In this document: in pieces, positions 50,993-59,509 of the stretch
Layout: each line of letters starts with the position of its first letter
How positions within the stretch are numbered: the first letter of the stretch is position 1
Origin: JAHEME01 sp034435035
GTDB taxonomy: Bacteria > Chloroflexota > Anaerolineae > Aggregatilineales > UBA3940
Direction of reading: 5' to 3'
Length of the DNA: 64,000 nucleotides
Assembly: GCA_034435035.1 (NCBI GenBank)
Contig: DAOTXW010000016.1
Location: 1-64,000, forward strand
The notes under the pieces: model-generated
The model's database searches: none
Seen by the model: only the letters and a program-made list of their open reading frames with translations
Told to the model about the DNA's origin: nothing
Translations under genes and position numbers: made by a program

Positions 50993-51387
50993 CCGATCGC
51001 CAGCCAGTCAGATCCATGCAGGGTGAGCAGGATCATGAAGTTCACCAGCAGGCCGACTACCAGCCAGGGGTGCCAGAAAAGGATCAGCATCAGCAGGGAA
51101 GCTGCCGCCCCGCCGGTCGCCAGGGCGCGCCAGGCCGCCTCCGGGGCGCCGGTGAGCAGCGTAACCCCGGCGGCGACCAGCAGGATCATGGCCGCTGGCC
51201 ACAGCAGGCCGCCGATCCACCGCACGGCGTCCCTGCCCATGCCCAGCCGCGCCAGCGCTGAGCCTTCGCCCGGCCACTCCCGCCACAGACTTGGCCAGCA
51301 CGGGGCGCCCGCACTGTAAGGCGTTGAGGCCAGCGCAAGATGCACCACCCCATGCACCATCAGGAATATCGCGATCGCCGTCAGCAT
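50989..51387 (-). CDS. Small membrane protein coupled to the atypical kinase
   Basis: A 132-residue protein with about four hydrophobic helices (residues 2-22, 57-78, 85-105 and 107-125) and a central loop with Trp/Pro/Gly. I do not recognise the family. Its stop overlaps the kinase-fold gene start, the only clue to function: it may anchor or be modified by that protein. Confidence 0.7.
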   Translation of the reverse strand: MLTAIAIFLMVHGVVHLALASTPYSAGAPCWPSLWREWPGEGSALARLGMGRDAVRWIGGLLWPAAMILLVAAGVTLLTGAPEAAWRALATGGAAASLLMLILFWHPWLVVGLLVNFMILLTLHGSDWLAIG

Positions 51388-51517
51388 GGCGTTGCTCCTG
51401 TGCCTGTCAGCAACCGATGAGCCTGCTTTCGATCGTACTTGCGTAGATCGGGGGACTGTAGATGATCAATGACATGATTCGCCTGTTACATCCAGCGGTC
51501 AACCGGGGTGGCGGGCC

Positions 51518-52393
51518 GTGAACTTCTTCAGGGCGCTGTTCTACCCCTTCCAGCAGAAGAACTGGTTTGGCGAGCTGCTCATGGCGCTGGCCATCTCAGC
51601 GATTCCCGTTGCCGGCTACTTTCTGATCAAAGGATGGGAGTTTGAGGTCAGCCGGCGGGTACGGCACAATGCTCACCGCCTGTTCCCCGGCTGGGGAGAC
51701 CTGTGGGGCAAGCTGTTCCGTGGGGTGCTGATCCGGCTCACCGGCCTGCTGTATAACATCCCGACCCTCTTGCTGGTGGCCTTCACCGCCTGGCTGTGGC
51801 TGGCCCCGATCCTCCGCGGCCTGTGGGATCCTGCTGCTGCCAGCCAGCCCATTGAGTCGATCTACCGCTACGGGCTGGGGCTGCGTATCGGCATGATTAT
51901 CGTCACAGCGATGGTTGCGCTGGCTCTTAACAGCCTGTACTGGGCGGGCTACCTGCGGTATATCGATACCGGGCGTTATGAGTTCTTCTTCGACATCGCC
52001 GCCAACTTCTACGCGGTCATCACCACCATGCTGGATGACTTCGTCATGGCGATCTTCCTGGTGATCTTCAACATCCTGCTGGGCCTGCTGAATGCGGCGG
52101 TTGCAACCTTGCTAACGGCCACCGGGTTCGGGGCGCTGCTGGCGCCGATCCTTCTGCCGGCTATTTCGCTGTCGCTCACCAGTGCGTTTACCGGCTACCT
52201 GTTCGGCGAGATGACCCGCGATGCCTTCGGGGCAGGCGATGTGCCCCCTCCGGGCCACGATCATCCTCATCACCGGAGTTACCGCCCGCCGGACATCCCG
52301 CAGTTCTTCCGGCAGGTCCGGCGGGCCCGTCGTATCCGATCGCGCACGTCACGCCGGGTGAATCCCTCCGATTTTGACGATCGGCTCCGGTAG
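51518..52393 (+). CDS. DUF4013-like multipass membrane protein
   Basis: A 291-residue membrane protein with about five hydrophobic helices and the N-terminal FRALFYPFQQKNWFGELLMALAISAIPVAGYFLIKGW pattern, resembling DUF4013. The last 60 residues are hydrophilic, His/Pro/Arg-rich and probably cytoplasmic. It starts at GTG. Function unknown; no link to neighbours beyond orientation with the next two genes. Confidence 0.7.
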   Translation: MNFFRALFYPFQQKNWFGELLMALAISAIPVAGYFLIKGWEFEVSRRVRHNAHRLFPGWGDLWGKLFRGVLIRLTGLLYNIPTLLLVAFTAWLWLAPILRGLWDPAAASQPIESIYRYGLGLRIGMIIVTAMVALALNSLYWAGYLRYIDTGRYEFFFDIAANFYAVITTMLDDFVMAIFLVIFNILLGLLNAAVATLLTATGFGALLAPILLPAISLSLTSAFTGYLFGEMTRDAFGAGDVPPPGHDHPHHRSYRPPDIPQFFRQVRRARRIRSRTSRRVNPSDFDDRLR

Positions 52394-52466
52394 CCTGCAA
52401 CCTTTTGACCGGCGCAGCATCTAACACACGATGGGTGTGCATCCCCTGCCTGTCATAAGGAGACGT

Positions 52467-52877
52467 ATGGCCTCATCTACTACGCCGGTCGGAATCACCG
52501 CGCGGCTGAGCTGTAGCTTTGACACGGCTCTGGAGCGTACCGTGGCCGCCCTGAAGGGCGAGGGCTTCGGCGTGCTGACGGAGATCGATGTCCAGGCAAC
52601 GCTCAAGCAGAAGCTTGGTGTCGATTTCCGCCGCTACCGCATCCTGGGGGCGTGCAACCCGCCGCTGGCTCACCGCGCCCTCATGGCTGCCCCGGAGGTC
52701 GGGCTGTTGCTGCCCTGTAATGTCACCGTATCCGAAGTTGAGGAGGGCTTGACCGAGGTCGCGCTGGTGAATCCGCTGATCTTGCTCGACGTGGTGAACC
52801 ACCCCGACCTTCTCTCAATCGCCCGGGAGGCACGCGCCCGGCTGGAGCGCGTTGCCGCCAGCCTGCAGGAGAGCTGA
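52467..52877 (+). CDS. DUF302-domain protein
   Basis: A 136-residue protein with the DUF302 pattern. It has FDTALERTVAALKGEGFGVLTEIDVQATLKQKLG, YRILGACNPPLAHRAL, and GLLLPCNVTV. The ATG is chosen for the AAGGAG 7 bp upstream; an earlier in-frame ATG lacks a site. DUF302 proteins are small dimeric alpha/beta proteins of unknown function, sometimes redox- or stress-linked. The next gene starts 2 bp after its stop. Confidence 0.88.
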   Translation: MASSTTPVGITARLSCSFDTALERTVAALKGEGFGVLTEIDVQATLKQKLGVDFRRYRILGACNPPLAHRALMAAPEVGLLLPCNVTVSEVEEGLTEVALVNPLILLDVVNHPDLLSIAREARARLERVAASLQES

Positions 52878-52879
52878 AT

Positions 52880-53092
52880 ATGCCTCTGTATGAGTATGCC
52901 TGTCGGCAGTGCGGGCATCATTTTGACAAACTGGTGCGGCCGGGCAGCGCCGCGGCGCCGGCGATCGTCTGCCCGGCCTGCCAGAGTGAGGACGTCCGCA
53001 AGAAGCTGTCCACCTTTTCAGCCCGGGGCAGCGGGGAGGGAAGCTGGTTGTCGGCGGCTGGCGCTGCGTCTTGCTCGTCGGGTAGCACCTGA
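52880..53092 (+). CDS. FmdB-type zinc-ribbon protein
   Basis: A 70-residue protein starting MPLYEYACRQCGHHFDKLV with C-x2-C, then CPACQ (second C-x2-C), forming the FmdB/CxxC_CxxC zinc ribbon. A Ser/Gly/Ala-rich tail follows. Such proteins were named as putative regulators of formamidase genes, but their function is generally unknown. It is coupled to the DUF302 gene by a 2-bp gap. Confidence 0.88.
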   Translation: MPLYEYACRQCGHHFDKLVRPGSAAAPAIVCPACQSEDVRKKLSTFSARGSGEGSWLSAAGAASCSSGST

Positions 53093-53140
53093 GGGACGCC
53101 CCGCTGATCCGGCCGTGAGCCGGATGCAACACGCAAAACA

Positions 53141-53171
53141 CCCGCTGCCAGCCGCCTGGCAGCGGGTTTGT
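53141..53171. terminator. Bidirectional Rho-independent-like terminator
   Basis: CCCGCTGCCA (53141-53150), a 6-nt loop and TGGCAGCGGG (53157-53166) form a perfect 10-bp stem. TTTGT follows on the plus strand and an AAAA-containing run precedes it for the minus strand. It separates the FmdB gene from the convergent receiver gene. A smaller hairpin (ATCCGGC/GCCGGAT) lies at 53108-53126. Confidence 0.75.
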
Positions 53172-53196
53172 ATGGACGCGCTCCGCGCCGCGGTGC

Positions 53197-53586
53197 CTAC
53201 CGTCCGTGCCGCAGCAGATCGGCCAGGTGCGGGCCAAAGGAAAGCACGTCGATCGGTTTCGGGAAAAAGGCATCGAACCCCGCCGCCAGCGCATCCTCCG
53301 CCACGTTGGCAGAATGGTAGGCGGTCACAGCGGCTACCGGCAGGTCGGCGGTGGCGGGATCATGGCGGAGCGCCTCGAGCACCCTCCAGCCATCCAGCCC
53401 TGGCATCGCCAGATCGACGATCACCAGGGTGGGGCGGCTGGCCTGCACGGCCTCCAGGCAGGCGCGCCCACTGCGCACTGAGCGCACCTCAGCATCCCGC
53501 TGGTAATAATGCAGCGCCTCCTCCAGGACGCGCAGCGCGTCCGGATCATCATCCGCTACCACGATATGCCAGGTGTCATTCGCCAT
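53197..53586 (-). CDS. Single-domain response regulator (PhnD-HK module, RR 2)
   Basis: A 129-residue receiver with VVADDDPDALRVLEEAL, phospho-acceptor Asp58 in VIVDLAMPGLDGW, VTAYHS and FPKPID. There is no output domain. Last gene of the leftward PhnD-like/kinase/receiver/receiver unit, 28 bp after the other receiver. Confidence 0.88.
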   Translation of the reverse strand: MANDTWHIVVADDDPDALRVLEEALHYYQRDAEVRSVRSGRACLEAVQASRPTLVIVDLAMPGLDGWRVLEALRHDPATADLPVAAVTAYHSANVAEDALAAGFDAFFPKPIDVLSFGPHLADLLRHGR

Positions 53587-53614
53587 GCGCTACCCGTCTT
53601 GCAAAAGAGTGAGT

Positions 53615-54013
53615 TTACCTGCTGTTCGCGCCGATCCAGCGCCCGATCTCTTCCAGCAGGGTGGTGAGAACAAACGGCTTGGTCAGATAGCCGTCGAATC
53701 CTGCCGCGATTGCCCGGTCGCGGTCATCGGACATCGCATGGGCGGTCAGCGCGATTACCGGGATCGTCGCGGTAGCCTTATCGGCACGCAGCTGGCGCAG
53801 CATCTGCCAGCCGTCGATGTTCGGCATCGAGAGATCCAGCAGGATAATACTGGGGCTGAAGGTTTGCAGCGCAGTCAGGCCTTCGACTCCATCGCAGGCG
53901 GTGCGGACTGTCGCCCCCATGAACTCAAGGTACTCGGTCGCGACGCCCAGATTATCGTCGTCATCGTCTACGATCAGGATACGCCACTGACTGACTTCGC
54001 TGCTTTGGTCCAT
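53615..54013 (-). CDS. Single-domain response regulator (PhnD-HK module, RR 1)
   Basis: A 132-residue receiver with LIVDDDDDNLGVATEYL, phospho-acceptor Asp60 in ILLDLSMPNIDGW, ALTAHAM and LTKPF. There is no output domain. It lies 9 bp after the kinase gene and is the likely first phospho-acceptor. Confidence 0.9.
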   Translation of the reverse strand: MDQSSEVSQWRILIVDDDDDNLGVATEYLEFMGATVRTACDGVEGLTALQTFSPSIILLDLSMPNIDGWQMLRQLRADKATATIPVIALTAHAMSDDRDRAIAAGFDGYLTKPFVLTTLLEEIGRWIGANSR

Positions 54014-54022
54014 CGATCGTTC

Positions 54023-55612
54023 CTAGTTTTCCACCGCTTCGGGCACCACCAGCGGAAGTTGAACGATGAATGTGCTGCCTTCGCCCACGGTGCTGGTGAC
54101 CCGCACGGTTCCCCCCATCATCACCGAGAGTTTGCGGACGATCGCCAGGCCCAGCCCGGTGCCGCCATGCCGCCGCTGCGGGGTGCCATCCACCTGGCGG
54201 AACTCCTCGAAGATGTATTCCAGCGCATGCGATGGGATGCCGATGCCGGTATCGGTCACGGTCAGCGTCCACTGATCGCTTCCCAGCCGTCGGACCTCCA
54301 CGGTGACGCGGCCCTGCTCTGTGAACTTGATGGCGTTGGAGATCAGGTTGATGCCGATCTGCTTGAGCCGCAGCGGGTCGCCGATCAGGATGCCCGGCAG
54401 GTTTTCGTCCAGCGAGGCCTTGAACTCCAGGCCCTTCTGGACTGCCAGTGTCTCCAGCTGGTAAACGATCCCATTCAGCCAGTCTGATACGGAGAACGGC
54501 TTGCGCACCAGCTCGGTCCGGCCTGCCTCGATCTTGGCCAGGTCGAGCAGATCGTTGATCATCTCCAGCAGGTTCTGGCCGTTCTTCAGGATGCGCTCCA
54601 CCTTCTCCTGCTGCTTTTCCGCCAGCGGGCCAGAAGTCCCCGCCAGCAGCAGCTGGCTGAAGCCCATGATGGCATTCAGCGGGGTGCGTAGTTCGTGTGA
54701 CATCGCCGCCAGAAATTGACTCTTGAGTTGGGTGGCTTCCTCGGCCTGCCGCCGGGCGATGACCAGTTCCGCGTTGGTTTGCACCAGCATTTCGTTCTGG
54801 GCGCGCAGCTCCGCGGTGCGCTCAGCGACGGTTTTCTCCAGCCCGGCAGCGAGTTCGCGCAGATCGCTTTCGCGCTTCTGGATGGCCTCCGCCATCCGGT
54901 TGAACGCGGCGCCCAGCTGGCCGACCTCATCGCGGCTGTTGACGTTCACCCGCTTATCCAACCGGCCGCCCGACATCTCAGCGGCGACATGTGCCAGATC
55001 ATTCAGTGGGTGAGTCACCTGGCGGGCGATCAGCACTGCCAGCGCCAGCCCGGCAAGGAGTGCAGCGATGGCAATGATCAGGCTCTGGGTTGTCAGCGCC
55101 TGGATCTTGCGATCCAGCGGGTCAGTGGACAGCCCGATCGCCATGGCCCCGATGGTCTGGTTGCCCAGCTTGATGGATCGCCCCGCCACCAGCTGGTTGG
55201 GTTCCCATGTCAGGGCGATGGTATCGCTGTCGGTGGCGATCAGCGCTTCGCCCTGGGGATCAGGCTCTCGTTCGAAGGCCGGGCCGTCCAGGTCCGCATC
55301 GACCAGCAGGACGCCCCGCCGGTCGAAGATGCGGAACTGGGTGACATTCTCGTTGTCGCTTACCACCGCGGCGAAGTCAGCCAGCTCGTCAATCTCGAGC
55401 AGATAGAGCTCGTCGCGGCTGGTGCGTGGCAGCGTTTCCAGCAGGAGCGTCGCTTGATCGCCCAGTTCTTCACGGAAGCTGTCGCGCTCACGCTGAATGG
55501 TGAGGTAAGTCAACGTGGTTACTGCCGCAATGATCAGCAGGCTGGTCAGCCCGGCGATCTTGCTGCCCAGCGGCAGATCGCGCCAGAAACGCCCCTGTTG
55601 TTCTCCTACCAT
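54023..55612 (-). CDS. Sensor histidine kinase with extracytoplasmic domain and HAMP
   Basis: A 529-residue kinase. TM1 (about residues 18-38), an extracytoplasmic sensor domain of about 130 residues, TM2 (about 172-194), and HAMP (195-248) are followed by a coiled coil. HisKA with AMSHELRTPLNAIMGFSQLL (about 290-355) and HATPase with DTGIGIP and GGTGLGLAI complete it. The gene lies 13 bp after a PhnD-like binding-protein gene, suggesting that ligand-loaded binding protein is sensed by the external domain. Confidence 0.9.
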   Translation of the reverse strand: MVGEQQGRFWRDLPLGSKIAGLTSLLIIAAVTTLTYLTIQRERDSFREELGDQATLLLETLPRTSRDELYLLEIDELADFAAVVSDNENVTQFRIFDRRGVLLVDADLDGPAFEREPDPQGEALIATDSDTIALTWEPNQLVAGRSIKLGNQTIGAMAIGLSTDPLDRKIQALTTQSLIIAIAALLAGLALAVLIARQVTHPLNDLAHVAAEMSGGRLDKRVNVNSRDEVGQLGAAFNRMAEAIQKRESDLRELAAGLEKTVAERTAELRAQNEMLVQTNAELVIARRQAEEATQLKSQFLAAMSHELRTPLNAIMGFSQLLLAGTSGPLAEKQQEKVERILKNGQNLLEMINDLLDLAKIEAGRTELVRKPFSVSDWLNGIVYQLETLAVQKGLEFKASLDENLPGILIGDPLRLKQIGINLISNAIKFTEQGRVTVEVRRLGSDQWTLTVTDTGIGIPSHALEYIFEEFRQVDGTPQRRHGGTGLGLAIVRKLSVMMGGTVRVTSTVGEGSTFIVQLPLVVPEAVEN

Positions 55613-55625
55613 CGATTATCTCCCA

Positions 55626-56612
55626 TCATGGCAGTGGGATGCTCTGCACCAGCTCACGGATCTCGCGCATCCGTGACAGAGCTTCCTCGATGCCTTCGGG
55701 GAATTCGTCGAACTTCGCTGTCTCGTCGAATGCCTCCAGGGCAGCCCGACCTTCTTCAGACTCATCGGCGCCCAGCAGGGCCTGCGTGACAGCTTCCAGC
55801 AGTTCGTCATCCATATTGGGCTGCGCCAACACAACCTGACGCGGCACGCGCTCCGTTTCGGCCAGCACGACCAGGTTGGGTTTAGCTTCCTCAGGGAATG
55901 TCGAGAAATGGTAGTCGTCGGTTACCCCGGCGTCAACCAGCCCGCTCAGCACCCACTGAAGTGTGTTTTCATCATCATAGCTAAAAACGATCCCGACCTC
56001 GTCCTCGGCAGGCTCCACATCATAGGACTCAACGCCGATCAGGGTCAGATCAGCCTCCAGCAGGTATACGGATGCCAGCGCATAGCCCGAGGTTGAGTAC
56101 GGATTGTCCATCGCGATCAGGTGGCCGGGCAGATCCTCAATACTTTCGATGCCGCTTTCCTTGCTGGCGAAGATGATCGAGTAGTATTCGTCAACGCCGT
56201 TGCGCCAGCGGCGCAGGATGGGCTTGGCGCCGGTGTCATCACTGATCAGCATGGCCGGGTAGACGCTGTCGAAATACAGGTCAACCTCGCCGGATTCGAG
56301 CAACTGGTACATCTCTTCAGCACTGGCGGCTACTCGCACCTGGCCTTCGCTGATCCCGTAGTCGGCCAGCTGGCCGGCCAGATAGTCGGCCAGCGGCTGG
56401 GCGCCCTCGATGACCTCACCGGGATCGTCTGAGATATCGCCCAGCACCAGCGGGCGCCCTTCAGGCGTTGGCGCGGCGGTTTCCTCTGCCGGAGCCTCAG
56501 CAGTCGCCTCCTCGGCAGCAGGCTCAGTATCCGGGGCCGGGGCGGCAGGCACACAGGCAGCCAGCAGCGCAAGGGCCAAAGCGGCGGCAAGGACAAAACG
56601 TTGTTGCTGCAT
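55626..56612 (-). CDS. PhnD-like phosphate/phosphonate-type binding lipoprotein
   Basis: A 328-residue lipoprotein. A signal peptide ends LLAAC (Cys20), then an acidic Ala/Glu/Pro linker and a type 2 periplasmic binding domain of the PhnD family. It shows LVLGDISDDPGEVIEGAQPLADYLAGQL, SGEVDLYFDSVYPAMLI, DNPYSTSGYALASVYLLE and AGVTDDYHFS. No ABC permease or ATPase is nearby; a histidine kinase and two receivers follow. It is therefore more likely a sensor component than a transport component. Ligand could be an oxyanion or organophosphonate. Confidence 0.88.
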   Translation of the reverse strand: MQQQRFVLAAALALALLAACVPAAPAPDTEPAAEEATAEAPAEETAAPTPEGRPLVLGDISDDPGEVIEGAQPLADYLAGQLADYGISEGQVRVAASAEEMYQLLESGEVDLYFDSVYPAMLISDDTGAKPILRRWRNGVDEYYSIIFASKESGIESIEDLPGHLIAMDNPYSTSGYALASVYLLEADLTLIGVESYDVEPAEDEVGIVFSYDDENTLQWVLSGLVDAGVTDDYHFSTFPEEAKPNLVVLAETERVPRQVVLAQPNMDDELLEAVTQALLGADESEEGRAALEAFDETAKFDEFPEGIEEALSRMREIRELVQSIPLP

Positions 56613-56673
56613 AGCAGGTCTCCTATGGACTCCAGCGCCTGACCGCAGCCGATCGGCCGCAAGCGCAGGCGCC

Positions 56674-56712
56674 AGTATGGCAGAAGTAAAGGTATTTTAC
56701 AACCTTCTTACA
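56674..56712 (-). promoter_or_regulatory. 11-bp direct repeats and -10 before the PhnD-like gene
   Basis: On the minus strand TGTAAGAAGGT (56712-56702) and TGTAAAATACC (56701-56691) are adjacent 11-bp units, followed by TTTACTTCTGC (56690-56680) and a CATACT -10 (56679-56674). The second unit ends 11 bp before the -10. This is the same geometry as the Pho-box-like site at 24961 and typical of PhoB-activated promoters. Regulator identity is inferred. Confidence 0.4.
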
Positions 56713-56890
56713 GAGCCGAGAATGCATAGTTTCCCGTATTGGCGGCCGCGCTGCCCCATAGTACCCTCGTACTTGAGGTACCGGGGTCATCTTGTGATGG
56801 GCCTGCCTGCACCCTAGACTGAAGGTGACAGCGGCAACCCGATTTGCTGGATTGTTTCCGACTTTGTCTCTCTTTATGGAGGTATTGGCT

Positions 56891-59356
56891 GTGTACCTGT
56901 TTGACCGATTATCCCGGCAGCCTGTGAAAACAATGATGCTGCTGGTTCTGCTGGTCCTGACGGCCCTGCCGGTCAGGCCGGCCCAGGCCGGCAGCCGCGT
57001 GCTGGTGCGCCCCACCGCGATCAGCGACTATCTGACGAACCCCGGCATTGGCTGGCAGCATGCACCCGGCAGCGGCACACCGCTGCTGCCCGAGACGGTC
57101 AGCTACCCGAACCGGGCCGAGATCAGCTGGAAGATCCTGAACCCGGCTGAGGGCGTCTACGACTGGACAGCGCTCGATACGCGCATCGCAGCGGCGGTGG
57201 CCGAGGGCAAGCAGATCTCCTTTCGCGTCTACACGATGCGCGGCGAGTCCTACGGCGGGCATCAGGTGCCGAACTGGGTGATCGCCAATGGGGCAAAGAT
57301 CAACAGCTCCACCGGCGATCCGGACTATAGCAACTGCACCTACCAGCTGCACTGGGGCCAGTTCGTCGAGCAGCTGCGCCAGCGCTACGATGGCAACCCG
57401 GCCATCGCCTTCATTGATATCTCCGGATATGGCGATTTCAATGAGTGGAGCTGGGTGAACCAGACCGAATGGGATGATGACTGGCTGGCGGCCTATTCGG
57501 CTTACCAGAATGCGGGGTACACCGGCACGCCTCCGGACGGATCGGATATCAGCACAACCGTTCTGGACAGTCAGGCCCGCCGGCGGCTGGCTGATATGTA
57601 CATTGGCGGCGCGTTCACCGGGCACAAGTGCCGCACCAGCAGCGGGGCCACTCAGACGGTGAACTACAGCTATACGGGCTTCCAGACCACCCAGCTGGTG
57701 ATGCCCTACGCCGGGACGCGGCAGTCCACACAGTATGTGTTCGCCCGCCGCCGGGATGTCGGCTTCCGCCACGACTGTCTGGGTCAGTCAAACAGCACCA
57801 CCGATCTGCCTGCGAAAGTTGGCGGCGAGATCGCCCGGCTGTGGCCCGATGCGCCGATCGTCTATGAGTTCTGCGCCTACCTGGGTTCCGACCTGTTCAC
57901 TCAGGCCAATACCCTGCTGCGGGCAACACACGGCAGCATCGTGCACGACAATCTGGAGGGCAGCCGCCGCAACGCCACCGAGATCGAGAACCTGATGCGC
58001 TATGCGGGCTACCGCTACTTCCTGCGCGAGGCATCCTACCCGGCCTTCATCCAGCGGGGAGCCAGCTTCACGCCCATCATGAAGTGGCAGAACGTTGGCT
58101 ATGCGCCCAGTTACCCGCGCATGGGGCAGACCTTCGCCCTTCATTTCTACCTGACCAGCGGCGAAACGGTCGTACAGGACTGGTCGATCAGCGCTGATCT
58201 CTCCGAGTGGATGCCCGCCGACCCGCTGCCGGGGACTCCGCCGGACAATGTCGTATCGCCATCGCTGAGTGTCCCTGCGGGACTGGCTGAAGGGACTTAT
58301 ACCACCGAAGTGGCCGTCATCGACACGCGCACCGGCCTGCCGATCAACCTCGGCTTCGCCGGGAGGAATGCCGCCGGACGCTACCCGCTGGGGACGGTGC
58401 AGGTGGTTGAGACCCTGCCGCCGGCGACCCCGGGCATCACGCTGACGCCCGGCACGGGCAGCGTGGCGGAGGGCGGCGCGCAGGACAGCTACATGGTGGA
58501 GCTTGACAAGGTTCCCACCGCCCCGGTGACGCTGGACATCACGACCGATGGGCAGACCGAGGTGCAGTCCGGCGCGGGGAGCTTTGGCACCGCCATCCAG
58601 ATCACCTTCACCTCCGCGAACTGGGATATCCCGCAGACTGTGAACGTGCGCGCCGTGGATGACAGCGTCTATGAAGGCACCCACAGCAGTGCGATCAACC
58701 ACGCGGTAGCACCCGGCAGCGCTCCCGAGTATGCGGGGCTGACGGCAGCGCTCAACGAGTCGGTGTCCGATAACGAGCCGCTGCCTCCCTCGCCGCCGCC
58801 GCTGAACAAGCCGCGTGATGGCTCCTATACCGCCGATACCACCCCCGGTTTCAAGTGGAAGTCATCCTCCGGCGCGGTCGAGTATGGCATTGAGGTTTCG
58901 ACCGATCCCGGCTTCGCAGACGGCACGATCGTCTTCAGCGCCAGCGGAGCCTTCACCAAAGTGACCGTACCGGAAGGGCAGGCGCTCTCCTACGATACCT
59001 ACTACTGGCGGGCGCGGGCACGCGACTCGCGCGGCAACTGGGGATCCTGGAGCGCGCCCTTCACCTTCGATCTGACGCTGCACAAGAAGCCAACCGATGG
59101 GCGGGAGCTTGACACACAGTATCCCGCTTTCCAGTGGGTACGGCTGACCGGAGCACTGGGCTATCACCTGCAGGTAGATGACGACCCCAACTTCGGGACG
59201 CCCGAGATCGACCGCGACGATCTCGCCGCCGATACCGGCAAGTTTGAGTCGCCCACCGCACTCGGTTACGACGTCTACTACTGGCGTGTGCGTTACCTGA
59301 CAGGCAGCGGCTGGAGCGCGTGGATGCCTGTCTGGCAGGTGACCCTGGTTCCGTGA
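56891..59356 (+). CDS. Secreted DUF4832-type multidomain protein (glycosidase-like)
   Basis: An 821-residue exported protein. The signal peptide ends near RPAQA (about residue 33). A TIM-barrel-like region follows (about 35-330) with NPGIGWQ, YDWTALDTRI, AFIDISGYGDFNEWSW and a Glu-containing DAPIVYEFCAY strand. A DUF4832-like beta domain (about 350-500) has MKWQNVGYAPSYP. A Calx-beta-like module (about 515-625) and two fibronectin-III-like repeats (about 635-820) complete it. GTG 56891 is chosen because GGAGG lies 8 bp upstream and it gives a clean signal peptide. Probable surface or secreted carbohydrate-active protein; substrate unknown. Confidence 0.75.
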   Translation: MYLFDRLSRQPVKTMMLLVLLVLTALPVRPAQAGSRVLVRPTAISDYLTNPGIGWQHAPGSGTPLLPETVSYPNRAEISWKILNPAEGVYDWTALDTRIAAAVAEGKQISFRVYTMRGESYGGHQVPNWVIANGAKINSSTGDPDYSNCTYQLHWGQFVEQLRQRYDGNPAIAFIDISGYGDFNEWSWVNQTEWDDDWLAAYSAYQNAGYTGTPPDGSDISTTVLDSQARRRLADMYIGGAFTGHKCRTSSGATQTVNYSYTGFQTTQLVMPYAGTRQSTQYVFARRRDVGFRHDCLGQSNSTTDLPAKVGGEIARLWPDAPIVYEFCAYLGSDLFTQANTLLRATHGSIVHDNLEGSRRNATEIENLMRYAGYRYFLREASYPAFIQRGASFTPIMKWQNVGYAPSYPRMGQTFALHFYLTSGETVVQDWSISADLSEWMPADPLPGTPPDNVVSPSLSVPAGLAEGTYTTEVAVIDTRTGLPINLGFAGRNAAGRYPLGTVQVVETLPPATPGITLTPGTGSVAEGGAQDSYMVELDKVPTAPVTLDITTDGQTEVQSGAGSFGTAIQITFTSANWDIPQTVNVRAVDDSVYEGTHSSAINHAVAPGSAPEYAGLTAALNESVSDNEPLPPSPPPLNKPRDGSYTADTTPGFKWKSSSGAVEYGIEVSTDPGFADGTIVFSASGAFTKVTVPEGQALSYDTYYWRARARDSRGNWGSWSAPFTFDLTLHKKPTDGRELDTQYPAFQWVRLTGALGYHLQVDDDPNFGTPEIDRDDLAADTGKFESPTALGYDVYYWRVRYLTGSGWSAWMPVWQVTLVP

Positions 59357-59380
59357 CCCGTTTGCAATACCGGGCCGCAG

Positions 59381-59410
59381 GGGGGCGCATCAACCGATGT
59401 GCCCCCTTTT
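59381..59410 (+). terminator. Rho-independent terminator after the DUF4832 gene
   Basis: GGGGGCGCATC (59381-59391), a 4-nt AACC loop and GATGTGCCCCC pair with one G-T wobble and are followed by TTTTC. It lies 25 bp after the stop codon. Confidence 0.85.
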
Positions 59411-59509
59411 CTATTTGGGGCCACCCCGCAGCCCTGGCCTGTGCTATCATAGGGGAGACGGCTTCCGTCCCACTGCTCTGACCCACCTCACCAGCTAAGG
59501 ACTGCACGG

